Counted from the first letter of the stretch, positions 7,729 through 16,834 are shown. The stretch: DNA of 64,000 bases from Lysobacter sp. K5869 (GCF_018847975.1 NZ_CP072597.1:868001-932000), one strand, 5' to 3'. A program made the numbers and translations. Notes: generated from the letters alone by a model not told the origin.

Positions 7729-8094
7729 ATGAAAGCGCTGTCCCAGGCCACCTTGATCGAGCTCGCCCGCGCCGGCGCCGTGCGCGGCTACACCCTGCAC
7801 GGCCGCGCCGACGGCTACGTCCTGTCGGTGCAGTACGGCCTGCACGAGGCCGTCTTGACGGCCAAACGCGGCGGCGCCCGCCGCTTCGCCCGCCTCGACA
7901 CCGCCCTCGCCTTGCTGCGGACCCTGCGCGCGGCCGCGGTCGAGGTGCACCTGGCCGACGCCGCGCCGCCCCCGCGCCCCGACCGCCGCGGGCGCCCCGC
8001 CGGCCTGGCTGCGCTGGACCGCCTGCACGCCGAAGCCGCGACGCCGCCCCCGGCCGCACCGCGCGCCCAGTCGCCGCGTGGCCCCCAGCCCTGA
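7729..8094 (+). CDS. ParC-like partition-associated protein, copy C
   Basis: A 121-residue basic protein beginning MKALSQATLIELARAGAVRG, with DGYVLSVQYGLHEAVL and FARLDTALALLRTLRAA, followed by a Pro/Arg-rich segment and LAALDRLHAEA. The N-terminal 65 residues resemble the ParC-type proteins encoded next to partition genes on broad-host-range plasmids. The role is not established; association with DNA segregation or stabilisation is inferred from family context. It is followed after eight bases by the partner gene, probably co-translated. Copies A and D are paralogues. Confidence 0.6.
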   Translation: MKALSQATLIELARAGAVRGYTLHGRADGYVLSVQYGLHEAVLTAKRGGARRFARLDTALALLRTLRAAAVEVHLADAAPPPRPDRRGRPAGLAALDRLHAEAATPPPAAPRAQSPRGPQP

Positions 8095-8102
8095 GTCGCC
8101 GC

Positions 8103-8351
8103 ATGCCCCTCTCGATCCGCCGCGTCGAGGCCCGCGCCGCCGCCCTGCTCGACGCCCTCGAGGTCGGCGAGACCTGGGACGCGCACGACGCCGAGCGCGC
8201 GTTCAACTTCGAGCGCCATTGGGCCGCGCTGATCGCGCGCGCGCCGCAGGGGTTGCGCAACCAGTTGCTGGACCAGGGACGGCAGGTGCGGACCACCTCG
8301 CCGACATACGCGCGGCTGCATCACTCAATCGGGCTGCTCAACGGACACTGA
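8103..8351 (+). CDS. Cassette partner protein, copy C, 82 aa
   Basis: A small, probably all-helical protein starting MPLSIRRVEARAAALLDALE, with a WDAHDAERAFNFERHW core and a TSPTYARLHHSIG C-terminus. No family is recognised. Its constant pairing with the ParC-like gene in all four island repeats suggests that the two act together. Copy D at 10448-10696 is nearly colinear with it, and copy A is degraded. Confidence 0.6.
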   Translation: MPLSIRRVEARAAALLDALEVGETWDAHDAERAFNFERHWAALIARAPQGLRNQLLDQGRQVRTTSPTYARLHHSIGLLNGH

Positions 8352-8511
8352 GCACCACTGCACCGGCATCGCGGCACTCATGCAGTTCGAAATCGCCGGC
8401 GTCTAAAACTCTGGACGGCTCACTGCACTGTGGTCGGGGTCGTGGCCGAAACACGGGCGCAGTTCCGTTCGATGCCAAAACAATGGCTATTGCGCGAGTT
8501 GGGGAGGGGAG

Positions 8512-10050
8512 ATGCGAAAGGTTGCCGCATATGCAATGGAAAGCACTGCAGACAGTAATGAGTCCGCCGCGATACTGGAAAAGAAGGCATCAAAAATTCT
8601 GGACGACTGGCTCAAAGACAAAGGTCGCCTCGCGCAAGACGGGGAAACATTCGCACTTTCGAGGGGGCGTGAAGGGGTACTTTCGGATACTACCGAGCAT
8701 TCACCAAGTGGATCTTATCGGAAAATCTCTCTATCAGAAGCCAGCGAAGGTGGGCGGTTTGTCTGCGAGGTAAGCCTAACCCGAAAGAACGACGCCTGCG
8801 CAATTTTCGTAGAGTTGCGGGTGGCATCCCAGATTCAGCAACTGGCCCCATTTCAATTCGATGTACGACGCCCCGCATTTATTCAGCAAATCCTTAACAG
8901 CGAGGAAGAATGGTACCTAGACCAGAATTTGCTACCGGGCCGTCCAGTACCATTCGTCGGCGCTCAAGGAGGAGCAGACCTTTCACGACTGATTTGGCAT
9001 AAAGACAGGACGATTCCGCTGATACTCATATCAACAGAAAAAGGCAAGTCGATTACCGAATCATTTACCGAGAGGGTATGCAGCGACCTCTGCGGCTTAG
9101 CCATCATAGGAACATCCGATGAAACCTCATCGCGAATGCTTTCGAGTATAAAGGGCACGGAGTGGTCCTGTTACAACGGTGCCGTCCGACTGTACTGGCC
9201 AGTAGGTCCGGGAATGGATAAACCCTCCTCGCACCCCATTTGGACCAAGAGCACCCTCTATACGGGCGTATCCGAAGCCAAAGACGCATCCTACAGAATA
9301 CGCAGTCAATTTAGACGTCAAATTTTAGGCCTGTCGGCCTTTTCAATTCGTGAGCCCAGATCGGCTCGTGAGTTGCGTTCCGAGATCAACGAACTTCGAC
9401 AGCATACTCTTGCGGAATCATTCAAACGTGGCGAAAGCGAGGATGACTTCAGAGAGATCGCTGAGAACTACGCCGCAGATAACGACCGTTTACGCGCGGA
9501 ACTGGCTCAGAGGGATGAGCGGCTGAATGACCTGCAAGACCAGGTAGAAAATCTGCAGGTTGCCCTTAGATACGTTTCGGCAGAGGCTCCGACAGTTGCG
9601 CCAGATAAGACTTTCTTAATTGACAGTGTTGCCGCCGCGTTGCGCGCGGCTGAAGCTCAATTTGGCAACGAACTGGAGTTCTCCGACTCAATCTATCGCG
9701 AAGTTGAAAGTCTGCACCCAGAGGCCGGTCCGCCGGATAAGATCTTTCGCTACTTGGAGGCACTCTCAGATCTAGCCGCGGCACTGAAGTCTGGATCGCT
9801 AGGCGAAGGTGTGATTCCATGGCTCGAGAATCGCGGTGTGACTTGCTCTGTGGAATCAGAAACCACGCGGAGGTCAAGAGCACAGATGAAGCAGAGAACT
9901 TGGCAGTTTGGCGGAAAACCAGTCGAGTTTGATTTTCACCTCAAACCTAGCGACAACGTCAGCCAAGACCGCTGCGCTCGGATATATTTTGACTTGAATG
10001 GCTCAGCGGACAAGGTTCGCGTTGGATACGTGGGGCGCCATCTTGACTAG
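8512..10050 (+). CDS. Unrecognised 512-residue coiled-coil protein (candidate defence gene)
   Basis: The ATG at 8512 follows a strong purine-rich GGGGAGGGGAG site. The protein has an N-terminal globular region (1-280), a Glu/Arg/Leu-rich coiled coil (about 285-350: AENYAADNDRLRAELAQRDE), a helical region, and a C-terminal strand-rich end ARIYFDLNGSADKVRVGYVG. Tails of this pattern occur on assorted single-gene defence or toxin-like proteins, but I cannot name a family. The gene is visibly AT-richer than its neighbours, a sign of transfer, and sits alone between repeat copies C and D. A defence role is inferred only from position next to a Gabija-like system. Confidence 0.7.
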   Translation: MRKVAAYAMESTADSNESAAILEKKASKILDDWLKDKGRLAQDGETFALSRGREGVLSDTTEHSPSGSYRKISLSEASEGGRFVCEVSLTRKNDACAIFVELRVASQIQQLAPFQFDVRRPAFIQQILNSEEEWYLDQNLLPGRPVPFVGAQGGADLSRLIWHKDRTIPLILISTEKGKSITESFTERVCSDLCGLAIIGTSDETSSRMLSSIKGTEWSCYNGAVRLYWPVGPGMDKPSSHPIWTKSTLYTGVSEAKDASYRIRSQFRRQILGLSAFSIREPRSARELRSEINELRQHTLAESFKRGESEDDFREIAENYAADNDRLRAELAQRDERLNDLQDQVENLQVALRYVSAEAPTVAPDKTFLIDSVAAALRAAEAQFGNELEFSDSIYREVESLHPEAGPPDKIFRYLEALSDLAAALKSGSLGEGVIPWLENRGVTCSVESETTRRSRAQMKQRTWQFGGKPVEFDFHLKPSDNVSQDRCARIYFDLNGSADKVRVGYVGRHLD

Positions 10051-10081
10051 GATCTACTCCATACAGCGCTTTGAGCAGTTG

Positions 10082-10438
10082 ATGGAGCCCCCGGCCACTT
10101 TGGCCGAGCTCGCCCGCGCCGGCGCCGTGCGCGGGGACACCCTGCACGGCCGCGCCGACGGCTACGTCCTATCGGTGCAGTACGGCCTGCACGAGGCCGT
10201 CTTGACGGCCAAGCGCGGCGCCCGCCGCTTCGCCCGGATCGACACCGCCCTCGCGTTGCTTCGGACCCTGCGCGCGGCCGCAGTCGAGGTGCGCCTGGCC
10301 GACGCCGCGCCGCCCCCGTGCCCCTACCGCCGCGGCCGCCCCGCCGGCCTGGCCGCGCTGGACCGCCTGCACGCCGAGGCCGCCCCGCCGCCACGGGCCG
10401 CGCCGCGCGCCCGGTCGCCCCGAGGCCCCCACCCCTGA
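10082..10438 (+). CDS. ParC-like partition-associated protein, copy D
   Basis: A 118-residue paralogue of the protein at 7729-8094, sharing LAELARAGAVRG, DGYVLSVQYGLHEAVL, FARIDTALALLRTLRAA and LAALDRLHAEA. The N-terminus is different: the ATG at 10082 encodes MEPPAT in place of MKALSQAT, indicating a recombination junction at the 5' end. Whether it is expressed is unclear because the native upstream region is gone. Confidence 0.5.
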   Translation: MEPPATLAELARAGAVRGDTLHGRADGYVLSVQYGLHEAVLTAKRGARRFARIDTALALLRTLRAAAVEVRLADAAPPPCPYRRGRPAGLAALDRLHAEAAPPPRAAPRARSPRGPHP

Positions 10439-10447
10439 GCCGCCGCG

Positions 10448-10696
10448 ATGCCCCTCTCGATCCGCCGCGCCAAAGCCCGCGCCGCCGCCCTGCTCGACGC
10501 CCTCGAAATCGGCGAGACCTGGGACGTCCATGATGCCGAGCGCGCGTTCAATTTCGAGCACCACTGGGTCTTGCTGATCGCGCGGGCGCCGCGGGGGTTG
10601 CGCGCTTACCTACTGCGAATGGAGCGGGAGGCGCGGGACGCCTCGCCGACGTTCGCGCGGCTGAATTGTTCGATGGGATTGCCCCGGTTTCGCTGA
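10448..10696 (+). CDS. Cassette partner protein, copy D, 82 aa
   Basis: Paralogue of the 8103-8351 product with the same MPLSIRRAKARAAALLDALE start and WDVHDAERAFNFEHHW core; it diverges in the last 30 residues. Function unknown. It starts nine bases after the ParC-like stop. Confidence 0.55.
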   Translation: MPLSIRRAKARAAALLDALEIGETWDVHDAERAFNFEHHWVLLIARAPRGLRAYLLRMEREARDASPTFARLNCSMGLPRFR

Positions 10697-10886
10697 GCAC
10701 CGTCTTCTGACCATCGTCAGACGGAGCGGAGCCGCTGTCCGCGCGGCGCGACACCCAAGCCATGTAGATGCCGGAATTTAGTCACTCTTCGTGGCTACGA
10801 GATGTCTACGAAACTCTGGGCGATTCAGTATCCTCCGCAGAGGGAGGAGTAATCGCCCGGGAATGCGCCGCTATGGGGGGATACGG

Positions 10887-12635
10887 ATGTATTTGGCAAC
10901 GCTGAGTATTGAAAACTTTCGCAAACTCAAGGAAGTACAGATCCAGTTTCAGCCAGGGCTGAACATCATCGTGGGCGCCAACAACGTCGGCAAGACCGCC
11001 GTCGTCGATGCACTGCGCGCCTTGCTTGCCGGCTATGACGAGCCGCCACCGCGACTGGATACCGACGACTTGCACCGCCCTAGGGAAGGGGAGCCTGCCG
11101 GCGACATCACGTTCCACTACGTCTTCCGGGGCCTCAGCCTAGACGACGAGGCGGATTTTCTTGCGGCGCTGACGCCCGACGGCGACGGCAACCTGGAAGT
11201 GCACATTCATGTTCGCTATTCCGGCGCGGACGCCAGCGGGCGTTTTCGCATTAAACGCTGGTGTGGTGAGCATGAAGACGTCGGCCTGACGTCGGACATG
11301 CTCGAAAACCTGCGGGGCGTCTACCTGCAGCCTCTCCGGGATGCCGCCCAGGGCTTGCGCCCGGGCCGCGCCAGCCAACTATCACGGCTTCTGCAAATGC
11401 TAGCCGACGATGCCGGCCGCGAGGGGATCAATCAGGCGCTTAGCGAGCTTGATCAGAATCTCAGGGCACACGCGCCGATAGTTAGCACGCAGACCGCCAT
11501 CGCCACCCGCCACGTGTCCATGCTAGGCGAGCAACTAGCGCAGGCGCTGGAAGTCGGCCTGAGCGCCAGCGACTTCCAGCGCCTATCTTCCCGGCTCTCC
11601 CTCCTGGTCGACAACTTCGAGATCGAGCAGAACGGACTCGGCTTCAACAACCTGATCTTCATGGCCGTCGTCCTCGGCGCGCTCGCCAAGAACGCTGAAG
11701 CCAGCTACCGCGGCCTAGTGATCGAGGAGCCGGAAGCCCACCTGCACCCCCAACTCCAATCGATCCTGCTGCGCTACCTGGAAAGCATCCATACCCACGA
11801 GGGCGAAAAGCCGGTCCAGCTGTTCGTTACCAGCCATTCTCCGAACTTCGCCAGCATCGCGGACCTGGAGTGCCTGACCTGCTTGGTGGATACCGGCACC
11901 GCGATCGAGACGTTCTTCCCCGGAAGCGTCGAATTCGCCGCCGGTAAACGGGAGAAGCTCAAGCGCTACCTGGACGTCACCCGCGCGGAGCTGTTCTTCG
12001 CCCGCCGCGTGATCTTCGTGGAAGGCGCGGCCGAGCTTATGCTGATGAACGTGCTCGCGGCCCGGTCGGGGTTCGATCTGCGCAAGCACGCGGTCAGCTT
12101 GATCAGCGTGGAAGGATTGAACTTTGATTCCTTCCTGCCGCTGTTCGGAGAAGGCGCGCTGAAGATCCCGGTCGCGCTGATCACCGACGCCGATCCCGAG
12201 CAAGTGCAAAGCGACGCCGGCAATCCGGTAGCGCTATACCCGGCGTTGGGGGACGCCGTGGTGGTGTCCGCCAACACCGCAAAAATGAAGGAGAGAGAGG
12301 ACGCCTATGTCAAGGTATTTCACGGGCTAAAGACTCTGGAATACGACTTCGCCCTCTACACCGACAATCGGACAGCGATGCTGGCTGCACTGAAAGAGCT
12401 GCATCCCAAGATCGGCGAAGCGGTGGAAGCGGCCGTTGATGCGGCCCAAGGCGACGCGGCCAAGGCCAAGGCCCTTTTCACGGGCATGTTCGAGCGCCCG
12501 CAGAACAATGTACAGAAGGGCCGTTTCGGTCAGTCATTGGCGCAGATCCTGGCCAAGCCAGACACCCCGTGCGTCGTGCCCAACTACATCCGTGAGGCCG
12601 TGGCCCATGCCTGCCAATGCGAGGCGCCCGCATGA
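10887..12635 (+). CDS. gajA: GajA-like OLD-family ATPase/Toprim nuclease
   Basis: The 582-residue protein starts at ATG 10887 after a G-rich site. The N-terminal ABC-type ATPase has Walker A GANNVGKT (residues 30-37) and a distal LVIEEPEAHLHPQ with Walker B; a C-terminal Toprim domain (about 370-520) shows VIFVEGAAELML, with the catalytic Glu, and ALITDADPEQ. This is the OLD-nuclease architecture; pairing with a UvrD-like helicase defines class 2 OLD systems and the Gabija antiphage system, in which GajA nicks DNA upon nucleotide depletion. The stop overlaps the helicase start as ATGA. An unrelated role of an OLD nuclease cannot be ruled out. Confidence 0.88.
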   Translation: MYLATLSIENFRKLKEVQIQFQPGLNIIVGANNVGKTAVVDALRALLAGYDEPPPRLDTDDLHRPREGEPAGDITFHYVFRGLSLDDEADFLAALTPDGDGNLEVHIHVRYSGADASGRFRIKRWCGEHEDVGLTSDMLENLRGVYLQPLRDAAQGLRPGRASQLSRLLQMLADDAGREGINQALSELDQNLRAHAPIVSTQTAIATRHVSMLGEQLAQALEVGLSASDFQRLSSRLSLLVDNFEIEQNGLGFNNLIFMAVVLGALAKNAEASYRGLVIEEPEAHLHPQLQSILLRYLESIHTHEGEKPVQLFVTSHSPNFASIADLECLTCLVDTGTAIETFFPGSVEFAAGKREKLKRYLDVTRAELFFARRVIFVEGAAELMLMNVLAARSGFDLRKHAVSLISVEGLNFDSFLPLFGEGALKIPVALITDADPEQVQSDAGNPVALYPALGDAVVVSANTAKMKEREDAYVKVFHGLKTLEYDFALYTDNRTAMLAALKELHPKIGEAVEAAVDAAQGDAAKAKALFTGMFERPQNNVQKGRFGQSLAQILAKPDTPCVVPNYIREAVAHACQCEAPA

Positions 12636-14356
12636 CCGCGCTGTCCGACGAGCAGCGCGCGATCGTCGATGCCCCCACCGGCCCGTTGTCGGTGATCGCC
12701 TGCGCCGGAAGTGGCAAGACACGAACGGCTGTGCATCGACTGGTCGAGATGCGGAGGCGCCTGGGGGAAGAGCGAGGCCGGGTCGCGCTGCTTTCCTTCT
12801 CGAACATTGCCGTTGATACCTTCCGCGAGAACTACAGGCGTCTCGCCCACACCCTGCCAGCCACGGCCGGGCGGGGCCGGGTCGACATCGACACGCTGGA
12901 TGCGTTCATCACGACCCATGTTCTGAGGCCACACGCACATCGCACCATGGGCTCGCAGCAGACCCCCTATCTGGTCTCGGGAAGCGAGCCGTTCCTTGCC
13001 GGCTTCACGTTCAGGACCCAACAGTTCCCCCAAAGCATCACGATGATGCGCGTGGGATTTCGCGAGGGCGACTTCCACTTCTTCTACAGCGTTCACAGCC
13101 AGAGCGTCGGCCTGAACAGAGCGACGGCATTGACCCTCGTCGAGCGGCTCGGCAGAACCGGCGCGTACACGCATGACCTCGGCCGGTATTGGTGCCATCG
13201 CGCCCTGCGGGAACAGCCAGCCGTTCTCCGTGCGCTGGTCCGTCGCTATCCACACATCCTGATCGACGAATCGCAGGATATCGGCCCGTGCCATCAGGCC
13301 ATTCTCGACCTGCTTGCAGACGCCGGAATGGAAATTTCCCTGATCGGCGACCCCAACCAGGGAATCTACGAGTTCTCCGGGGCGGACGGCAGGTTCCTCA
13401 CCGAATACGGTAGTCGTGCAGGCGTCAGCTCGTTTTCGCTAACCACGAACTATCGCTCGGTTCCCGCGATCCTAGCCTTGGCCAATCAGCTATCCAATCG
13501 CAACGACACGCACGAAAGGGACTCGCCCGATACGGTACACGGCGCCTTCTTTACCTCCTATCGCGCCACCCAACGGGATCAGTTGATCGAAACCTTTGAG
13601 GCAACCGTCGCGGCAGCCGGACTCGAACCCAGCCGCAGCGCCATTCTTTGCCGCGCGGTGAAGCTGGCGGATGAACTCGCCGGCGCAGACACGCCTGTTG
13701 GACGTGGCCTCGTCAAAGAGTTCGCGCTCGCGTCGATCCTCCGCGACAAGCGGCGCGACTACAAGCGGTCCTTCGAGGCACTGGCACGGTGTGTCGTCAG
13801 TTTGCTGGTTGATCCCCCGGCAAACTTGCTCACGGCGCTACTGAGTCCGGCCAGGCATCCCGAGATGCGACGCGTGCGGCGACGACTGTGGCAGTTTGTC
13901 CGCGATCCGGGCGTTGGCCTGCCCCCGTCCACGCTACTCGCCGATACCGAGTGGCTTCCCAGCCTGCTTGAGCGCGTGCGCCAACTGCTGGCTACACTCC
14001 AAGCCGAATTCGGGTTCACTCCCACCGACAGTCTGGGAACCAAGCTGACCCGGCGCGACCTGCCGCATGCTTCGCTAGTGGCCGCTGACGATCTCGGCAC
14101 GCAGCGGAACACTCGGATTCGGGTCGATACCGTGCACAAGGCCAAGGGCGAAAGTCTCGATGCCGTCCTCTACATGGCGACCAAAGATCATGTCGAGGCA
14201 ATGCTGGACGGTGTCGCGACCGAGGTAGGACGCATCGGCTACGTCGCCGTCACGCGCGCCAAGAACTTGCTTTGGCTTGGCCTCCCCGCAGCGGCCCTTC
14301 CGGGGCTTCGCCAGAGATTGATGGACTTCGGCTTCCGCGAGGTAGGTGCGGAATGA
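12632..14356 (+). CDS. gajB: GajB-like UvrD/PcrA superfamily 1 helicase
   Basis: The 574-residue protein has superfamily 1 helicase motifs in order: Q-motif LSDEQRAIVDA (residue 5), Walker A ACAGSGKT (23-30), Walker B ILIDESQD (about 209), LIGDPNQGIYEFSGAD (about 238), TTNYRS, TVHKAKGESLDAVLY (about 499) and VAVTRAKNLLW (about 539). It is slightly longer than typical GajB (about 500). The ATG overlaps the gajA stop by four bases, and its own stop overlaps the next ATG, so the three genes are translationally coupled. Together with gajA it forms a Gabija-like antiphage module; the helicase likely supplies or senses DNA ends. Confidence 0.88.
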   Translation: MTALSDEQRAIVDAPTGPLSVIACAGSGKTRTAVHRLVEMRRRLGEERGRVALLSFSNIAVDTFRENYRRLAHTLPATAGRGRVDIDTLDAFITTHVLRPHAHRTMGSQQTPYLVSGSEPFLAGFTFRTQQFPQSITMMRVGFREGDFHFFYSVHSQSVGLNRATALTLVERLGRTGAYTHDLGRYWCHRALREQPAVLRALVRRYPHILIDESQDIGPCHQAILDLLADAGMEISLIGDPNQGIYEFSGADGRFLTEYGSRAGVSSFSLTTNYRSVPAILALANQLSNRNDTHERDSPDTVHGAFFTSYRATQRDQLIETFEATVAAAGLEPSRSAILCRAVKLADELAGADTPVGRGLVKEFALASILRDKRRDYKRSFEALARCVVSLLVDPPANLLTALLSPARHPEMRRVRRRLWQFVRDPGVGLPPSTLLADTEWLPSLLERVRQLLATLQAEFGFTPTDSLGTKLTRRDLPHASLVAADDLGTQRNTRIRVDTVHKAKGESLDAVLYMATKDHVEAMLDGVATEVGRIGYVAVTRAKNLLWLGLPAAALPGLRQRLMDFGFREVGAE

Positions 14357-15138
14357 CTCAGGAAGAGAAGCGGCGCTTCCGGTTTCTCGACTATGCGCCG
14401 CCCATCGTGGCGTTCATTGCCGCGATCGCGGCGGTTGTCGGCTCGCCAAAGTGGGACACGGCTGCCCCTGGCGTCGCGAAGATCACACTGTTTGGCTGGC
14501 TCGTATTGGCAATCGGTCTGCTCGCGCTGGTCACGTCATTGCTGGTGACCTCGCGCAACAAGCGGGAGCAGGCGCGGCAGCGCGAAACAAAGGCCCGCAT
14601 TGCATCGATTGGCATGCGCCAGTTGTTGAGGGCGTTTCAGCATGCGGTCCATCCTATTGCCAGCGACTCGATTTGGAGGCGGCAGTGCGACGCGCCTGAG
14701 TCTCCGCTGGATCTCCTCGATTCCGAGCGCCGCAGGATCCTCGCGACGCTCGACTTGAACTCCACGTCGCCCTACGCAGACGGCTCGTTCGAGGAGATCA
14801 AATGGTTCAGCATGCTGGGACGAGCAGCGAGGGAGGGATCGGAGGAGATCACGACGACGCTCCAGATCTATGCCAGCTACCTGTCTCCGGACGTCATGGA
14901 TGCAACAACGAAGGTGCTTTACTCGGATTTCCTGCGCTTCAGGTTGCTGCACATCCACGAAATCGTCCAGGCCAATACTTATCGCGATGCGAACCGAGCA
15001 ATTCTGTTCTTCTGGGTTGCGAACGATGAAATGCACAGCCCTGATTACGAGGAGTTCTGGAAGCTCCTAGCGCACGCAATGACGCTATGTGGTGCAGAAG
15101 CGGCGAAAAATGGTCAGCCAAAGTTCTCGCTGCGTTGA
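14353..15138 (+). CDS. Two-helix membrane protein coupled to the Gabija-like operon
   Basis: A 261-residue protein starting at the ATG that overlaps the gajB stop (ATGA at 14353-14356). Two hydrophobic helices lie near residues 10-28 (APPIVAFIAAIAAVVG) and 39-61 (LFGWLVLAIGLLALVTSLL), followed by a basic linker and a roughly 190-residue cytoplasmic domain that I cannot assign. Canonical Gabija has two genes; the tight coupling suggests a third component, possibly a membrane-acting effector or regulator, but that is inference. Alternatively it is an independent defence gene that hitch-hikes on the operon. Confidence 0.75.
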   Translation: MTQEEKRRFRFLDYAPPIVAFIAAIAAVVGSPKWDTAAPGVAKITLFGWLVLAIGLLALVTSLLVTSRNKREQARQRETKARIASIGMRQLLRAFQHAVHPIASDSIWRRQCDAPESPLDLLDSERRRILATLDLNSTSPYADGSFEEIKWFSMLGRAAREGSEEITTTLQIYASYLSPDVMDATTKVLYSDFLRFRLLHIHEIVQANTYRDANRAILFFWVANDEMHSPDYEEFWKLLAHAMTLCGAEAAKNGQPKFSLR

Positions 15139-15704
15139 TGCGAGACCACGATGGAATTGGCTCGCACGCCCGCCGATCACCGACCGCAATCCGCGCCGCG
15201 CAGCCTCGCGGACCATCGGAGGAAGCCAAGTAGTTGCCTGGAGCGACCGCTTCGGGTCGGAGCTGCCATGCCCCCTATCCCCGATAAACACCCCTAATCC
15301 CTGCCCCATCAATGTCTGCTTCCGGCTAGAAGCGGAAACTGAATTCGATGCATCCGGAATATGAATTCTGAATTGAAGGTAGCAGAGCTCAAGAACCTTG
15401 GGGGCACGACGACAAAATCAATTCGGCGGGCTGTGGTGAGCCGCCCCGCGGGGCCAAGTGATGGCACTCGGTCGCGCCATGACAGCTGAGGACGGCACTG
15501 CGGAAACACTCGCGGCAGCGCAGTACAATTCGAAAGAGCTCGCTACCGCCATCAGTGCCGCGTGGGCCTCGACGCAGGCGTCCAAGAAGCTATCGGGCGC
15601 TCTGGAGATGCATCGAGGTTCACTGAGACTTCCTCGCACTCCACACACTCTCGCTGCTCGCGATTCGTCATTCCACTTACGTCTGTCCAGGAACTCTTCG
15701 ACCC
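15139..15704. other. Region without a convincing gene
   Basis: No frame here has a plausible composition. A frame starting near 15459 encodes an Ala/Ser-rich segment that stops resembling protein after about 50 residues. An AT-rich patch near 15340-15385 could hold the promoter of the following gene. Confidence 0.4.
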
Positions 15705-16532
15705 ATGCGCCAAGGCCCCTTCTCTCGCCCAACTGTTGTTGCTGCGACGGAACTGCTCGAACAGCATACACAGGCCCGGTTCAATCAAATGATCGTGCGT
15801 CTTGGGCTCGAGGACGACGTGTCACAGGACACGACCGTCAGCGTGGGGAAGAAGATCGCGGTACTGGGCAGAGTCGTGGTGGCGCGAGCTGACCAAGTGC
15901 TGCAGACCGTCGACGGGCCCGTGACGTTGGCGGAGGCGCTTGTGCGCGAAGCGGCGCAACTAGCACAACCGGTCTCGACAGATGCGCTTCATACGGACTT
16001 CCTGCGCGGACTGGCGCGGGATGGCTTCGTGCTGGTGCCAGCCCCGAGTCGCGCCCAGCGTGCGTCGATCCGCGCCGCGCTTCCTGGCGAGATCCAACTA
16101 CCTGCCACGGACGACGAAGTGCACCACTTGCTTAAGCAGTTTGGCTTCGCCACGCCCCTCGGCCACCTCGACCAAGCAATCGATGCCCACACTCGCGGCG
16201 ACTGGGCCGCGTGCAACGGACAGCTACGCGCCTTCATGGAGGGGCTATTCGATGACATTGCCAGATATATCGATTCGCCACAGGCCGCGCGGCTGCCTAC
16301 CGCGGAGAACCGTCGCGGCATGCTGGGGACCCTGGGGTTTCTAGACGTCAGCAGGAACGAGTGGTCGGGCGACGGCAAGAACTACGTCAACGGCCTGTTC
16401 AAGATGCTCCACACCCAGGGCGCGCACCCGGGACTGTCTGATCAGGACCACAGCACCTTCCGATTGCACGTGGTGCTTGTTACCGCCGGCATGTACCTAC
16501 GGCGCCTCACAAGGCAGCGACTGCACCCGTAA
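15705..16532 (+). CDS. Abi/HEPN-like hypothetical protein, 275 aa
   Basis: A helical soluble protein. The C-terminal 110 residues show FMEGLFDDIARYI, then NGLFKMLHTQGAHPGLSDQDHSTFRLHVVL (split here only for reading) and GMYLRRL, a pattern like the C-terminal HEPN-type helical bundles of abortive-infection proteins, in which a short polar motif near HPG..D...R binds RNA or nucleotides. I could not identify a canonical RxxxxH pair with certainty. It follows the Gabija-like operon in the same direction and may be another defence gene. The start at 15705 is the first ATG giving a sensible N-terminus. Confidence 0.55.
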   Translation: MRQGPFSRPTVVAATELLEQHTQARFNQMIVRLGLEDDVSQDTTVSVGKKIAVLGRVVVARADQVLQTVDGPVTLAEALVREAAQLAQPVSTDALHTDFLRGLARDGFVLVPAPSRAQRASIRAALPGEIQLPATDDEVHHLLKQFGFATPLGHLDQAIDAHTRGDWAACNGQLRAFMEGLFDDIARYIDSPQAARLPTAENRRGMLGTLGFLDVSRNEWSGDGKNYVNGLFKMLHTQGAHPGLSDQDHSTFRLHVVLVTAGMYLRRLTRQRLHP

Positions 16533-16800
16533 CCTTCCTTGTCCCCGCGCGTCATCGACTGCGTTATGACTGATCCGCCGCCGCGTCTGCTTAGCTGCAG
16601 GGCACAACTCTGTCGTTCAGCGACCGCTCCGGGTCGCACAGCGCCCTGCGGCCAAGAGCGGTCGTTGCGAAAAGGTCACCTGGACACTGCCTTGTTCACG
16701 CTCGCATCCTGGGAAAGGCCTCTAAGTAACGTACCGTTCTAGGCCGTCGCGCAGTTGTTACCGTGGCTTGTTGTTCCATTAAGCTTATTTTTGTGAACCT

Positions 16801-16834
16801 ACTAGTTCGAATCCGGGCGCCGTGGGCGCGCCAA
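16801..16834 (+). other. tRNA T-loop-like sequence, possible attachment-site remnant
   Basis: The string GTTCGAATCCGGGCGCC carries the conserved T-loop (TTCGAAT at 16806-16812) seen at the 3' ends of tRNA genes, where integrative elements recombine. The 5' side (actag) cannot pair with the 3' stem (ccggg), so no complete tRNA exists here. It could be the att half-site left at the island's end. The matching half-site is not in the window. Confidence 0.25.

Larger units (their letters stand above)
7658..8351 (+). repeat. Island repeat, copy C (intact ParC-like cassette)
   Basis: The best-preserved copy: about 70 bases of shared upstream sequence with copy A, an intact ParC-like gene and an intact partner gene separated by eight bases. 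It separates the arsenic operon from the 512-residue orphan gene. GC content is markedly higher than that of the following cargo gene. Confidence 0.8.
10082..10696 (+). repeat. Island repeat, copy D
   Basis: The fourth cassette copy. Similarity to copy C begins near 10090, just inside the ParC-like gene; the usual MKALSQ start and upstream 70 bases are missing, replaced by sequence continuous with the orphan gene's tail region. The partner gene is complete. It separates the 512-residue gene from the Gabija-like operon. Confidence 0.8.

Noticed and set aside
16801..16834. A tRNA gene
   Set aside because: Only the T-loop is recognisable; the T stem does not pair and no anticodon arm or acceptor partner is present upstream.
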